The translations under genes and the position numbers were made by a program. The notes under the pieces were generated by a model, which worked only from the letters and a program-made list of their open reading frames with translations, was not told where the DNA came from and ran no database searches. This document shows positions 1-11,112 of a stretch of DNA of 64,000 nt, piece after piece; the first letter of the stretch is position 1; every line of letters starts with the position of its first letter. Source of the stretch: Portunus trituberculatus (lineage: Eukaryota; Arthropoda; Malacostraca; Decapoda; Portunidae); contig NC_059269.1 in assembly GCF_017591435.1 (NCBI RefSeq), forward strand, positions 2,489,973 through 2,553,972, written 5' to 3'.

Positions 1-984
1 GTGCCATTTAGAGGGAGATTAGGCATCACACAGTACATTCCAGGGAAAGCTAACAAATATGGAATGAAAGTGTACAAAGCTTGCACACCTGTGGGATATA
101 CATGGAATCTAGAGGTTCATGTAGGGATGAGTGATAAGATTGCTGACCTAAATGCAACTGAATCATGTGTGGTAAAATTATGTAATGAAATGTTAGGTAT
201 AGGATGCACTATCTACACTGATAATTATTACACCTCAGTCACCCTGGCAGAGTACTTGTTGGGCAAGAAGACTTACATTTGTGGAACTGTTAGAGCAAGT
301 AGGGAATATTTGTGCCAAGAAGTAGTAAAAGCAAAGTTGAAGGTGGGAGAAATGAAAGCAGCAGAAAACAGATGAGGTGTGAAGTTATACAAGTGGAAAG
401 ATAAGAGAGATGTCTTGACACTATCAACAGTACCTGAGCAAGCTAATAACTTAGTTCCAAGTGGAAAGAAAAACAGAAAAGGAGAAGAGATTGTAAAACC
501 TGAAAGTGTCATTGAGTACAATAAAGCAAAAAGAGGTGTTGATGTTGCTGATCAACTCAATTCCTACTACTCGCCATTCCACAAATCAAGGAAGTGGTAC
601 AAGAAGCTGGCTCTGGAAATGATTGCTGGGATATCAGTGACAAATGCTCAAATTCTATACAATAAATAAAAACCAGTATGCCTAAAAACCTTCACAGAAT
701 CAATAATCCTCTCTCTTACTAGAAATATTCCTGAGGAAATTACAAAACCAGGGAAGAGGACCTCTGATATATTGGGTGCAAGAAAAGAACATACCTTACA
801 GGTAGCAGATGGACCAAAGAAAAACACAAGAAAGCGATGCAGAGGATGCTATGAGAAAATCTCACTGTTTGAGGGATACAAGGTGGCCACAAACAAGGCT
901 AGGGGAGTATCCACCTATTGCAATGAATGTGTGGGTCAACCACACCTTTGCATTTCATGTTTCAACGAAAAACATGGCATGTAA
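1..984 (+). pseudogene. piggyBac transposase, 3' part, two in-frame stops (copy P1)
   Basis: One reading frame runs from the window edge to a stop at 982-984 and is broken by TGA at 373-375 and TAA at 667-669. It starts at the PFRGR...YIPGKANKYG block that follows the first catalytic Asp of piggyBac (DDE_Tnp_1_7 family), so that first Asp lies just off the left edge. The second Asp is in YTDNYYTS (about residue 74) and the third in RGVDVADQLN. A Cys-rich C-terminal domain follows (CRGCYEK, CNECVGQ, CISCFNEKH), which binds transposon ends in this family. The product would be a nuclear cut-and-paste transposase. Two stops make it inactive unless read through. It sits inside LINE A copy 1. Confidence 0.9.
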
Positions 985-1315
985 TTAGTGATCAACATTA
1001 TCATGATCTAATATTTCATTATTTTCTTATATTGATTGTATTTTTGAAGTAATATGTCACCAAACATTACTTGTATTTCAGAAGCCTATTTTTTTCTTTC
1101 AACAAATAAAATTATTGTCTTATCATTTTTATCTTATTTTCCAATACCTTAGCATCTGCAGTCATAATAAGTACAAATTCAAACACAAATTGTTTACATA
1201 CTCATGTTTGTAATAGTTTATATTAAGTGACATTCGCAGTTCAGATGTACCAATATGCAACAAGTGAAACATCTGCTTGTTACACGGGTGGCCCGATACG
1301 CGATTAACGTGTTAA
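985..1315 (+). mobile_element. piggyBac P1 non-coding right end with TTAA target site
   Basis: AT-rich 3' sequence after the transposase stop has a polyadenylation signal AATAAA at 1105-1110. It ends with CGTG at 1308-1311, directly followed by TTAA at 1312-1315, the duplication piggyBac makes. LINE A endonuclease coding sequence (LTETKL) resumes immediately after. The outward end read from the TTAA begins CACG, as does the right end of P2 near 29153. The left end is outside the window, so the pair of terminal repeats cannot be compared here. Confidence 0.65.
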
Positions 1316-2199
1316 CTGAGACAAAATTGTATGGAGGACTTGAAGCATTGGATATATGGGAAAACAGGTTCAATATTTGGAAGAAGAATATTGAAACAAA
1401 AAAAGGAGGAGTAGTGATGTTACTTGTAAAGAAAGAGCTGCAGGTGGATGAAATAAAAGATGGAGAAGGGAGTGCTAAAGTGCTCCAAGCATGAGTAAGA
1501 ATTCAAGGAGAAAGACGAACTTTGCCATTGTTTATGTCCCACCCAGAACAAACTCGTGGGGAAATGAAGAATATGAGAACATGCTTAGTGATACCAGAAA
1601 ATGTTTACAGAGACTAAATGAATAAAGTAAAAACATAACAGTGATGGGTGACTTTGATTGCAAGGAAATAGTTTAGGAAGACCTGACAACTGAGGGTGGA
1701 GAAACATCTAGGGGACATATACTATTGAATCTAGCAGTAGACAATATCCTAACTCAATGGGTGAAGGACAGCACAAAGTATGGAGCAAATGAAGAACCAC
1801 CACAAATGGACTTTACTTGATAATTTGGAATAAAAGAGTCCACTTGAATTCAGGCTGAAAGAAGGACAGGAAGTAATTAAGAATGAAGACTATAAAAATT
1901 GAGGGTACAATTACAGTAACTAACTTCACAGAATTAGGAAAATACTTTGAACAAGCAAACTGGACTGAATCTTAAATATTGGAGAAAACTGAAGACAAGT
2001 GGAATATTTTAATGGAGAAGTATTATGAAGGATTAATGAAACATGTGACAATCAAGAAAATAGACAAGCTTAGATACAAGGAGCGGTTGAACAGAAGATA
2101 TGAGTTAATAAGGATGGAAAGAGAAAAAGCCAGGAATAGATGGAGAAGAAATAAAGGACATAATCATTGGTTGGGCTACTCCCGGGAAAGAAATGAGTA

Positions 2200-3027
2200 C
2201 AGTAAGTCCTTGCAGATAGCGAGTGTTATAGACTGGCAAAACCCTCACTACCTGTGAAACCGCTATCCGAGAGGCAAACTTAAAAAATAAAAATAGTCTG
2301 AGACTCCAAATCTGACCCCCTTATTTTTCTGTGTATAACTACCTATTTAATACAAAATTAGAACTACTACTACTACTACTAATTTATATTAATACAATAG
2401 GATACATAAACTCACTTTTAAGGGCTATGAAGCGCAGTTTATTGAAAGAACAGTGCAAAACAAAGGATGAGGTGGGTTATGCCTACTGGCGCTGGATGCT
2501 GTTACGCACACTCGACTCTGGTACACCCATCACTTTCACAATTTCACAGGTTCTAGCTCCGTCTTCAATCATTTTGATTATCTTCTTTTTTTCCTCAACA
2601 CACCACTGCTTCTTAGGCTTACCCCACATAGTAAATTTCCCTTGGTTTCATTGCTTTCTTGCCCTGCCTCTTGTCCGGTCCATCCCTACCATCTCGCCCA
2701 CCACTAGGAGGTAATCCAAAGGTAGATGCCATGATCACTTGGCTAGAAAATGCAGCCCCAGGGAGACAAAAAACCACAATGAAGCAGGTGTTGTGGTTTG
2801 TTGTTGTTGAGTGGAGTGGGAGGGAAACAATAACGTATCAATATCACCACGCGCTGAGTCAGTATTGCCAACGTTTCACTTGCAACGCTGCAGCCCACTC
2901 GCTCGCTCGGCGCTTGACCATCAAGCATTGCTACCTGTGCAGCGGTAATCGCTATGAGAATGTCGCCACTTGGTTGCTACCCGCGAAATCGCTATGAAAA
3001 AAAAACGCTATCCGAGAGGCCTTACTG
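2200..3027. mobile_element. Tigger-like DNA transposon T1, 828 bp, TA target site
   Basis: Inverted ends read CAGTAAGTCCTTGCAGATAG (2200) and, on the other strand, CAGTAAGGCCTCTCGGATAG (ending 3027). Both are flanked by TA (2198-2199 and 3028-3029). Removing it rejoins LINE A codons for NEYV, as seen intact in copy 2 near 8753. The interior holds a minus-strand transposase N-terminus and a short CTA run at 2366-2384. Ends starting CAG, a TA duplication and a pogo-type DNA-binding domain place it with Tigger/pogo. The catalytic DDD domain is absent. Confidence 0.8.
2497..2732 (-). pseudogene. T1 transposase N-terminus (CENP-B/psq-type HTH), frameshifted
   Basis: Reading leftward from ATG at 2732, the product starts MASTFGLPPSGGRDG and is basic. 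After one frameshift near 2610 it continues WGKPKKQWCVEEKKKIIKMI and then DGARTCEIVKVMGVPESS, the helix-turn-helix typical of Tigger/jerky transposases. Nothing of the catalytic domain follows before the element ends. In an intact relative this domain binds the transposon ends. Here it is a non-functional remnant. Confidence 0.7.
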
Positions 3028-3317
3028 TATGTCAAGATTCGGAGAATGGAACAGAAAACTACGAAGAGGATATTGTGGCTAAATGTAAGGACCAGCCAAA
3101 ATTGTTTCACAGATATGTAAATGGCAAGGTGAAAAACAAACGAGAAATAAGCAAACTAAAATATAATAATGAAACATATAAAGACCCAGAAGATATGGTG
3201 GAAGTGATGAACAACTGCTTCCAGTCAGTCTTCACCAGAGAAAGCGATTTTGTGAAATACAAGTGTCAGTAGAAGAAGTAAGGAAAATAATGGAATAACA
3301 AGATGTAAGGAAAGCCT

Positions 3318-3372
3318 CAGATCCTGATAGAGTGTCCAGTGAGTGTCAAACTGGACACTCTATCAGGATCTG
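3318..3372. repeat. Perfect 23-bp inverted repeat in LINE A copy 1
   Basis: Arms at 3318-3340 and 3350-3372 are exact reverse complements around a 9-base loop. The arm sequence is the ordinary LINE A coding stretch (about KASDPDRVS), so the second arm is a local copy in reverse, not an ancestral feature. Confidence 0.9.
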
Positions 3373-3660
3373 GAAAAGCAGTCACCAGTTAGCAAGCAAA
3401 GTTCCCAACATCATTAGGAATTCCTTAACAGAGGGTAAAGTACCAACAGATAGGAAAAGAGCAGATATTGTGCCCATATTCAAAGGGGGAAATAAGGAGG
3501 ATCTATCAAACTACAGACCAGTACTAGTGTTATAGCAAAAATATGTGAAAGGAAAATAAAGAAGAAATTAATGGAATATCTGGAGGAGAAAGGTATGAGG
3601 CAGCTGTGAGAGGAACCGAGTTTGAGTCATAAGAATATTTATAACTGGCAAAATACTCAC

Positions 3661-3865
3661 CATGCTTCCTTGTAATGTTGATACTTTAGCTGCATGTTCT
3701 GAACGTACATGACCAGTAGGTTGAACAGGATTGAAGGCAGGTGATAAAACTCTTCTTGCACTTTGCTGGTTACTGCCACTGCTGCTGCTACTACTCTGGC
3801 TCCTGCTATTGTTGTTACTGCTGCTGCTGCTCTTACTAGTTTTAGATCTTGCAAGAGCAGCCATT
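3661..3865 (-). CDS. ZFAND2: ZFAND2-like gene, Ser/Asn-rich linker exon
   Basis: This is an internal coding exon of a ZFAND2 (AIRAP/AIRAPL) homologue, a proteasome- and ER-associated ubiquitin-stress adaptor in animals. On the minus strand it is bounded by acceptor ATTATTTGCAG (just above 3865) and donor GTGAGT (3660-3655). It is 205 bp: one base completing a Leu codon, then 68 codons starting MAALARSKTSK, with Ser/Asn/Gln runs and ending VSTLQGSM. The upstream AN1 exon (51209-51360) ends in phase 2 with TT, so TT plus A gives Leu in KEQALMAALARSK. Human ZFAND2B has a similar linker leading to its ubiquitin-interacting motifs at SEDEAL; the matching exon should lie left of the window. The ATG at 3864 is internal, not the start. 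Confidence 0.8.
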
Positions 3866-3991
3866 CTGCAAATAATTTTTCATGTGTCACTTTCATTTAT
3901 AACACTACATATTGTGACTAAGCAATTTAAGCAAAATAAGCATTAGTCATATGATGATATCACAGCATCTGTCCATCAATCATGTCATTAG

Positions 3992-4088
3992 GAAGGTGGT
4001 GGCATAGTTGATAAGGTGGTGAGCATGGGATCGGGCAAACGTCCATGAGTACGTTCGAATCCCACCAAACTCCGTCTTGAAAATACGT
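3992..4088 (+). repeat. tRNA-derived SINE head (SINE-2)
   Basis: A tRNA-like start contains an A-box-like TGGCATAGTTGATAAGG and a B box GTTCGAATCCC near 4055, ending in CCACC that could pair with the opening GGTGG as an acceptor stem. It is cut at about 4088 by the poly-T of the neighbouring inverted SINE. It is too degenerate to be a working tRNA. Confidence 0.55.
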
Positions 4089-4316
4089 CTTTTTTTTTTT
4101 TTTTTTATACCATGTGGGCTTTTCACGGGAATTTATGGGCTAAAGGGGATACTTTTTAGGGTACCTCCTATCTCAAAGCCCACCCACTAGGAAACCATTG
4201 CCCTGAGTGAGGAAGCCCAACCTGCACTCAGACCGTGGACAGGATTCGAACCCGTGCGCTTGGAGAGCCCTCGGACCCCAAAGTACGCATGGTTCCACTG
4301 TACCACGGTGGCAATT
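4089..4316 (-). repeat. tRNA-derived SINE, full length with poly(A) (SINE-3)
   Basis: On the minus strand it starts near 4316 with GCCACCGTGGTACAGTGGAA (A-box region) and a B box GGGTTCGAATCC near 4240. A body of about 130 bp follows, then a poly(A) tail seen as about 20 T on the plus strand at 4089-4108. The long segment between the boxes suggests a Ser/Leu-type tRNA ancestor. A second, older copy lies at 5614-5830. Confidence 0.65.
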
Positions 4317-5209
4317 GTTGAGTGGTTTAAAGTTATCTACATGTCACCATGATACTCAGGTTCTAGGTGGAGGTGTAATTGTCTAACTCCAAAAAATACA
4401 CTTGGATGGTGAAATGAATCCTAACATGGGTATCACCATAAATAAAAATTGCCTGTGCTGCTAATGGGTGGAAGCTGGACAGCACTTCCCATACTCTTCA
4501 AGTAGACCTACAGACACAATAGGCCATAACATAAAAAAAAAAAAAAAAAATCCTGCTGACAATAAAACATGTACTACAAGATCCACCTGTATTGACTTAC
4601 AATTATTTTCCTCAACTGACTATTTATGTTCCTCTCCTGCAAAAAATTTGACAAAATTGTATTTGCTATGGCACAAGAGTAATACACATATAGGAATAAT
4701 GGATACACAGCTCATTATCTGCAATTTAGAAAATTGAATATTTTGTCTGTAGGATGTCATATGCACATAGAAGCATGTGTTTGATACTAAATATTGTGGG
4801 TAGTTGCTAGAAAGCAATGTTTTTTTTTTATTATTATTATTATTATTTTGTCTTCCTAAAAATAAACTGGAACATCAATTCAAATGTCAAAATTTTGATT
4901 CAAGTCTTGCCCAACTATAGGTCTCATTCATGTTATGAGTGTCTTTATTCCCTTGACTAAAAAACTACACTCCTGGGTACCAAGGAGGTCAAGTGGTGAA
5001 GTACTGAGGCTGTGGAGACATGCTGATGTTATGGTGATAGTGAAGCTTACCCATGAGATAAGGATTTGGGAACAGGAGGACTAGAGAACAAACAAGTTGA
5101 GCTCTGTGGATTCTCACATGTAATTTACTTTATTTATTTATTTATTCTATTTAAGAGGGAAAAACTGGCCAAGAAAACTAAAATTATTTAACAAAAAGGC
5201 TCACAGAGA
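4317..5209. other. Intronic sequence, no gene or element recognised
   Basis: No coding frame with recognisable similarity was seen. It contains A-runs near 4531-4548, an ATT run near 4831-4850 and a TTTA run at 5129-5145. Confidence 0.6.
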
Positions 5210-6230
5210 TGTTAGTCCCTGAACAAGATTAAAAGAGTTAGCCTAACAAATGAGATAAATGTCATGAAACCTACCATTTAAATGAGTTTATGTCATAGGA
5301 AGATGTAAATAAAGAAGCAGACAGGGAGTTCCAGAGTTTACAAGAGAAGGAATGAATGACTTAGGGTAATGGTTAACTCTTGTGTTAAAGAGGTTAACAA
5401 AACAGGAGTGAGAGAAAGAAGTTAGTTTTTTGCAGCAAGGCCATCAGAGGAGGAGAGGCATGCAGTTGGCAAAATCAGAAGAGCAGTTATCATAAAAACA
5501 GTGCTAGGAGATAGCAAAAGATGCAAGATGTGGCAGTGAAAAAGAGGATGAAGACAGTCAGTGACAGGAGAGGAGTTCATAGTACAAAAACCTCTTGATT
5601 TCACAATAGTTATTTTATATCTTTTTAAACGTGTGGTTTTCATGGGAATAACGGGCTAGAGGAGGTATATCAGGTACTTCCTATGTGAAAGCCCATCCAT
5701 TAGGGAACTATTAACCGGAGCAAGGAAGCCCCATCCTACACTTGGACTGTGGCCAGGATTCAAAACCATGCACTTGGGGTTCCTATGGCCTCCAAAGCAC
5801 ATGAGTGGAACCTCCATACATAGACAGATAAGGTCCCCCCTGTACAGAGTTAGCAGTTGGGGGTGAGAAAAACAGGCAAAAAAGATTCATAGAATCTGTT
5901 GTTGACAAGAGAAAAGATGTGAAGATTCTAGTTTAGATTACAAGTAAATGATAGACTGAGGATATTCAGTATAGAAAATGGAGACAATTAAGTGTCATTG
6001 AAGAAGAGGGGATAGTTGTCTGGAGAGTTGTATTGGGTTGACAAATGAAGGAATTGAGTTATAAAGGCATTGAACAAAGTTTTCTCTGCCCCGATAAAAA
6101 ATTTCTGTTCTGTGGCTTTTCTGTGTGATCTGTTTACTTCATGAAGGATTGGATGTCTGAAAATATAAGGAAAAGTCTAGGATGGGATCATCAACATAGG
6201 AGTGGATAGGCCATTACATATGGACACATG
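5210..6230 (-). pseudogene. LINE C fragment, C-terminal ORF2 region
   Basis: Minus-strand sequence is collinear with the 3' part of LINE C copies at 51440-52960 and 47970-50826 (for example the stretch encoding the final conserved LWNSLP-like region near 5310-5340, and the block near 5930-6220 that precedes the RT YADD region in the other copies). It is full of stops and is interrupted by SINE-3 at 5614-5830. No catalytic RT motif remains. Confidence 0.65.
5614..5830 (-). repeat. SINE-3, older copy inside LINE C
   Basis: Shares body blocks with 4109-4316 in the same orientation (CATGGGAATAACGGGCTA, AAGCCCATCCATTAGGGAA, AGGATTCAAAACCATGCACT), with many substitutions and the B box decayed. Confidence 0.6.
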
Positions 6231-6245
6231 TAACAAAAAAAATAT

Positions 6246-6397
6246 ATAGTGGTGCCTGGCAATAAAGACTTTCCAGTTAATGGATTTCACTCAATAATGA
6301 ACTGGTCAGATACTAAGCAATTTTTTTTTTTTAACTGTAATAATATTTTTTCTTTTCATGAATATATAGTTCTTGCAAGACTGTGTGGATGAACACA
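6246..6397. other. Possible Tigger-like end fragment and T-rich spacer
   Basis: TATAGTGGTGCCTGGC followed by a CTTTCCAGTTAATGG block resembles the outer end of a Tigger-type element, but no partner end was found. A 14-T run lies near 6320-6333. Confidence 0.3.
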
Positions 6398-6742
6398 CAC
6401 ACTCCGCGCTCCGTGGAGAATGGACGTGCCTCCTTGCTCAGTGTGTCGTCTAACTAACACTCCACGCGCTAAACAATGTGCTTGGAATGAGAACCGTCAC
6501 TAGTACAAAAGGGCAACCAGAGTGAGTGAACGAGTGTACAGAGTGAACGTAGCCTGGTGGAGTGTGCATAATAGCGATCGGAGGTGTTGGAGCCTCCATG
6601 CTCCAGACGACGGCGCGGGAAACAAACAAGGGCCAGCCATAAACAGCCGCCAACACATCCCACCACACACACAAAGCTACCAGGCCTGGCAGCCAGTGCA
6701 CACCACCACACACCCACACGCTCCCAGGAAGAATGAAATGAA
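6398..6742 (+). other. LINE A copy 2, presumed 5' UTR
   Basis: GC-richer, stop-containing sequence lies directly upstream of the ORF1 start. Position and composition suggest the LINE 5' untranslated region with an internal promoter. The exact 5' border is not visible, and the 5' leader of the copy beginning at 63574 does not obviously match it. Confidence 0.4.
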
Positions 6743-7762
6743 ATGGATAGACCTGCAAGAAATAAGTTACCAAATTCAAAATATGCAAAACCAAAAGTGG
6801 TCATACAAAACATGAGTCCATCTTCAACAGGAGCAACAATGCAAGGAAGGTTGGTTATGCTAGAGAAGAAATTTGAGGAGTTGGTGAAGGAATTAAAAGT
6901 TCAGAGGAGTGAGGAGGAGCAGGATAGAGAATTCCGCAAGGCTTTGAAGGGAAAAGTTAAGAGACTGGAGGAAAATGAAAAACAATTGTTGGATGAGAAT
7001 GCACACTTGAGAGTGGAGATTGAAAAATACAAGAGACAGTTGGAGGAGAAAATGGAGAAAGTTGTAAAGGAGAAAGATGACTTTAAGGAAATGATCAGTG
7101 AGCAAAGTGAAAGGTTTGAAAGGGAGTGGGAAATGAAGAAAACACAATGGACTCAGTCGAGGGAAGCTGAGATGGTTGGTTTACAAGAAATAATTAAAGA
7201 TCAGTTGAATGAAGACAAAAAAGAAAGGTCTAAGGAACTGGTTAATGTTATGAAGAATAAGGAAACATTGATAAGAGAAATAGCAGAAAAGAAGAAGAGT
7301 GTATTAATATTTGGGATGAAAGAACAAAATATAACATATAAGCCTAAGAGAATTAAAGAAGAATTAAAAACGGTAAGAGATCTGTTCAAAAATCTAAATG
7401 ATGATGAAAAAAAGACCTACAAGAAGAAGTGGAAGAGATCCATAGACTGGGTCCATATAAGGAGGGAGTAAGGAGACCGATTAAAGTAGTACTGAAGTCA
7501 CAACAATCTGGAGGACATTTTATATAGAACATCAAAATTAAGAGAGGTAGAAGGTTGTAAAGAGGTGTTTGTAAGAAAAATAGAAATGAGGAAGAGAGGA
7601 GAAGATATAAGGAATTGTTGGAAGAGGCGAGAAGGAAAAATGATGTGCGGTCTGAAGAGGAAAAGAAAAGTTTTTGGAGAGTTATAGGAGAGAGAGTCAG
7701 AAAGTGGTATGTGGAAAGAAGGAATGCGGAGGAACCCCTAGAGGGAGCAGTGGGTAGACCGT
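6743..7762 (+). pseudogene. LINE A copy 2 ORF1 (coiled-coil nucleic-acid chaperone-like)
   Basis: The longest clean ORF1 in the window opens at ATG 6743 and runs 242 codons to 7471. Residues 30-185 are a long charged coiled coil (heptads in KVKRLEENEKQLLDENAHL). It is followed by REIAEKKKSVLIFGMKEQ, which looks like the beta-strand of the RRM-type fold seen in LINE ORF1 proteins, then KRIKEEL. A frameshift after 7440 separates the C-terminus, which continues in other frames to about 7762 (ARRKNDVRSEEEKKSFWRV, RKWYVERRNAEE). ORF1 proteins coat LINE RNA. The N-terminal frame of the copy starting at 63716 is clearly related. Confidence 0.75.
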
Positions 7763-7763
7763 A

Positions 7764-10560
7764 ATGTATACTAATATAGATGGAATACTGTCAAGTAGAT
7801 TGGAATTGCAAGACTATATGATGGTGGAGATGCCTGATATAGTGTGTTTGACTGAGACAAAATTACATGAAAAAACAAAGGTAAATTTGGATAATAAACA
7901 TAATATATGGAGAAAGGATAGAGAGAGTAAAGGTGGAGGAGGAGTTATGATTATGACAAAGGAGATAAATGTGGATAAGGTTTGGTATGGGAAGAACAAC
8001 GCAGAAGTGATAAGCATAAGGTTAAAAAGTGATGGAAAAGAATTAATAATCATGGTGACCTATGTCCCTCCTAAAACAAATTCTTGGACATTAAGGGAAT
8101 ACGACAATATGATCAAGGATACTTTGCAGAGTTTGGAAAGTGTATTAACTGAAAAAGAAAGGTGATACTAATAGGAGATTTTAATTGTAAAGAGGTGGAT
8201 TGGGAAAATCTAGTAAGTGGTGTTGGAGAGGAAGCATGGGAGAGAGATTCTTAATCTAATGATGGAAAATATGATGGAACAGAGGGTGAAAGAAAATACT
8301 AGATATAGAGGAGATGATGAACCGGCTAGACTGGATTTGGTGTTAACAAGAGAAGTGTACCTATGTGAGATATACAATATAAATGTCCATTGGGAAGAGT
8401 GATCATGTGGTTATGGAAATGCAGATGGCAATAACACAGCGAAGGAGAGATGAGACATACAGGAGTGGTAGATTGAATTATAGAAAGATGGACACAGAAA
8501 ATTTGAAAAATTATTTCAGAACATTAGATTGGGAGATGTTACAAATCAGAGAAGTGCAAAAAAATATGAGATTTTTATGAAATATTATAAAGAAGGAGTT
8601 ATGAAATTTGTACCAAAGTATAAACCGAGAGAGGAAGGAAGAAAGGATTGGTTTAATGCAACTTGTGTTAAGGCTAAAGAAAAGAGATGTGGCTTGGAAA
8701 AGATGGAAAAGAGCAGGAATATACTAAATAAGGAGAATTATAGAGTGGCAAGAAATGAGTATGTGAGGGTAAGGAGGAGGAAGAAAGAAAATTTGAAAAA
8801 GATATTGTAGACAAGAGTAAGGAACATCCAAAATTGTTTTACAGGTTCATAAATGGTAAACTTAAAAGAGAGAGTCCATTGAAAGATTAAAAGGAGAGCA
8901 AGGGATAGTAGATGACCCTAAGAATATCGTGGAATTGCTAAATAATAGGTTTCAACAAGTATTTACTAAAGAAACAATGTTTGTAAAGCCTCAGAATGTA
9001 GAAGGAAATGTGCACATGGATGACATTAAGATACCTAAAAAGGAGTTATATAAAATGTTGGAGGAACTTAAAGATGATAAAGCGATGGGACCAGATGAAG
9101 TTTCAGGCAAATTATTGAAGGAATGTAGAGAAGAATTGATAGATCCATTATATGATATTATAAGGTGCTCATTAGAAACAGGGAAGTACCAGTAGAGTGG
9201 AAAAGAGCTGAAGTGGTGCCCATTTATAAGGGAGGCAGTAAGGAAGAGCCTCTTAACTATAGACCTGTGTCTTTAACAAGTGTGGTCGGTAAGATTTGTG
9301 AGAGGGTGATAAAGAAATATTGGATACGGTTCCTGGAGGATCATAAGTTATTATCGGATCATCAATTTGGCTTTAGGAAAGGGAGGTCATGTGTAACAAA
9401 TCTACTGAGCTTTTATTCAAGAGTGGTTGACAAAATACAAGAGAGAGAGGATGGATGGACTGTGTATATTTGGATTTAAAAAAGCTTTTGACAAGGTACC
9501 TCACATGAGACTGCTATGGAAATTAGAGATTTATGGAGGACTGAAGGAAAAGTGTTAAAGTGGATGGAAAACTACTTGAGATGGAGGGAGATGAGAACGG
9601 TAATAAGGGATGCAAAGTCGGACTGGTTGGTGGTGGAGAGTGGAGTCCCACAAGGTTCAGTGCTGGCACCAATACTTTTCCTTGTCTATATTAATGATAT
9701 GCCAGAGGAGTAAACAGTTATATTAATTTGTTTGCGGATGATGCGAAGTTGTGTAGGTGTGTGAAGAGTGAAGAAGATTGTGAAATTTTACAGGCAGATC
9801 TGGATAGGATTTGGGAGTGGAGCAAGAGGTGGGAGATGGAATTTAATCTGAGCAAAAGTCATGTAATGGAGATGGGGAAGAGTGGAAGACGGCCAAGAGG
9901 GTCATATAAGATGGGTGAAGGAGTAGTGTTGAAAAAGGTGGAAAAGGAAAAGGATTTGGGAGTGATAATACAAGACCATGGGCAGTTTGAGGCTCATATT
10001 GACAAGATGTTTGGAGAAACATATAATTTGATTAGAAATATTGGATTAGCCTTTCATTATATGGATAAAGATATGATGAAGAAATTAATTAGTACGGTAA
10101 TTAGACCAAGATTGGAATATGCTGGGTGGTTTGGTCCCCTTATAAAAAGAAGCATATAAGGAAGTTGGAGAGATTGCAGAGAATGGCAACAAAAATGGTT
10201 CCGGAATTGGCAGAAATGACCTATGAGGAGAGATTAAAAGAAATGAATTTGCTTACCTTGGAACAAAGAAGAGAAAGAGGAGATTTAATACAGGTTTATA
10301 AACTGTTGAATGGTTTGGATGAAGTGGATAATGAACAAATGATGTTGAGAGAGGAAAATTTAAATAGAACTACGAGATCGCATAATAAAAAGATAGCCAA
10401 GGGAATATGCTTGAAGGATGTGAAGAAATATAGTTTCCTACAGAGATGTGTGGAGGTGTGGAATAGTTTGAGTGAGGAGGTGGTGTCAGCGAGGAGTGTG
10501 CATAATTTTAAAGGAAAGTTGAATGTGTGTAGATATGGAGACGGGGCCACACGAGTATGA
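7764..10560 (+). pseudogene. LINE A copy 2 ORF2 (endonuclease-reverse transcriptase), frameshifted
   Basis: This is the best ORF2 of the family, broken into about nine frames. In order: endonuclease start YTNIDGI (7764), catalytic CLTETKL (7847), VTYVPPKTNSW (8058), GDFNCKE (about 8177) and KSDHVVMEM (8400). The linker KEHPKLFYRFINGK follows. RT motifs are MGPDEVSGKLLKECREE (9087), VPIYKGGSKEEPLNYRPVS (9216), FGFRKGRSCVTNLLSFYS (9364), KKAFDKVPH (9479), SGVPQGSVLAPILF (9640), FADDAKLC catalytic box (9731), KEKDLGVI (9947). The thumb follows to RSHNKKIAKG and YGDGATRV (10560). Architecture and motifs fit the CR1/Jockey group of target-primed retrotransposons. All catalytic residues are present, so the lesions are mainly indels. 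Confidence 0.85.
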
Positions 10561-10606
10561 TACCCAGGCCATGTAAAATTACAACTAGGTGAATACAACT
10601 AGATGA
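10561..10606 (+). repeat. LINE A 3' tail, two units
   Basis: After the ORF2 stop comes CCAGGCCATGTAAAATTACA, then ACTAGGTGAATACA and ACTAGATGAATACA. This 14-bp tail unit (consensus AACTAGGTAAATAC) ends nearly every LINE A copy in the window. Confidence 0.8.
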
Positions 10607-11112
10607 ATACATATGACATAAAAAACAAGCCAAAAAAGGCCCGTGTTTATTCCTGCATGCTAGTTACCACTGTAACTCATTTTGTTCGTCTACAATTTAC
10701 AAAACTTGTAATAACCCTTAACTGTGGTAAAAAAAATATTGTCCGGTTTTTTTCTCTTTGTATGACGACATATTAATAGTATACATATAGTGAGTTTTTC
10801 AAAACTGACCTTCATTCTAGTAGAAATATATAATCAACGAATTTGTCCAATTGGGCATGAGGAAGGAAATTTCACGGCCATAGTGGCGTGCCGTTTTGAT
10901 AATAATAATGGATAAGGATAAAATACAAGTGCCCAAAGCATTAGTGAAAATTACAGTGCTAACTAATTTATATTTACAGAGAAGCCTAATTAAAAATTAC
11001 ACTAAGCTAAACTGAAAATTAGTTATATATATATATAATATACATAATACATATACAACACACACACAAACACACACACACACACACACACACACAAGAG
11101 GGTATGATATGA
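10607..11112. other. Unassigned AT-rich spacer ending in (TA)n and (CA)n
   Basis: I recognise no gene. TATATATATATATA lies near 11026-11040 and a (CA)n tract at 11059-11096 abuts the truncated LINE A copy 3. Confidence 0.55.

Larger units (their letters stand above)
1316..3590 (+). pseudogene. LINE A copy 1, ORF2 endonuclease to RT fragment
   Basis: This is a decayed non-LTR retrotransposon ORF2. It begins inside the apurinic-type endonuclease at LTETKL (about 1311), continues with the IWKKNIETKKGG block and a VYVPPR-like block, and has lost the GDFN catalytic motif to GDFDCKE near 1650. After the T1 insertion (2200-3027) it resumes as a pre-RT linker (KCKDQPKLFHRYVNGK) and RT motif 1-2 (VPIFKGGNKEDLSNYRPV, 3470-3530), then stops near 3590. 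Multiple stops and frameshifts are present. The 5' part lies left of the window beyond piggyBac P1. LINE A resembles the CR1/Jockey group, but I do not assign a clade. Confidence 0.8.

Noticed and set aside
6450..6813. Two overlapping 114-codon minus-strand frames, Trp/Val-rich
   Set aside because: They lie antisense to the LINE A copy 2 leader and have no motif or splice signal. The opposite strand explains the sequence.
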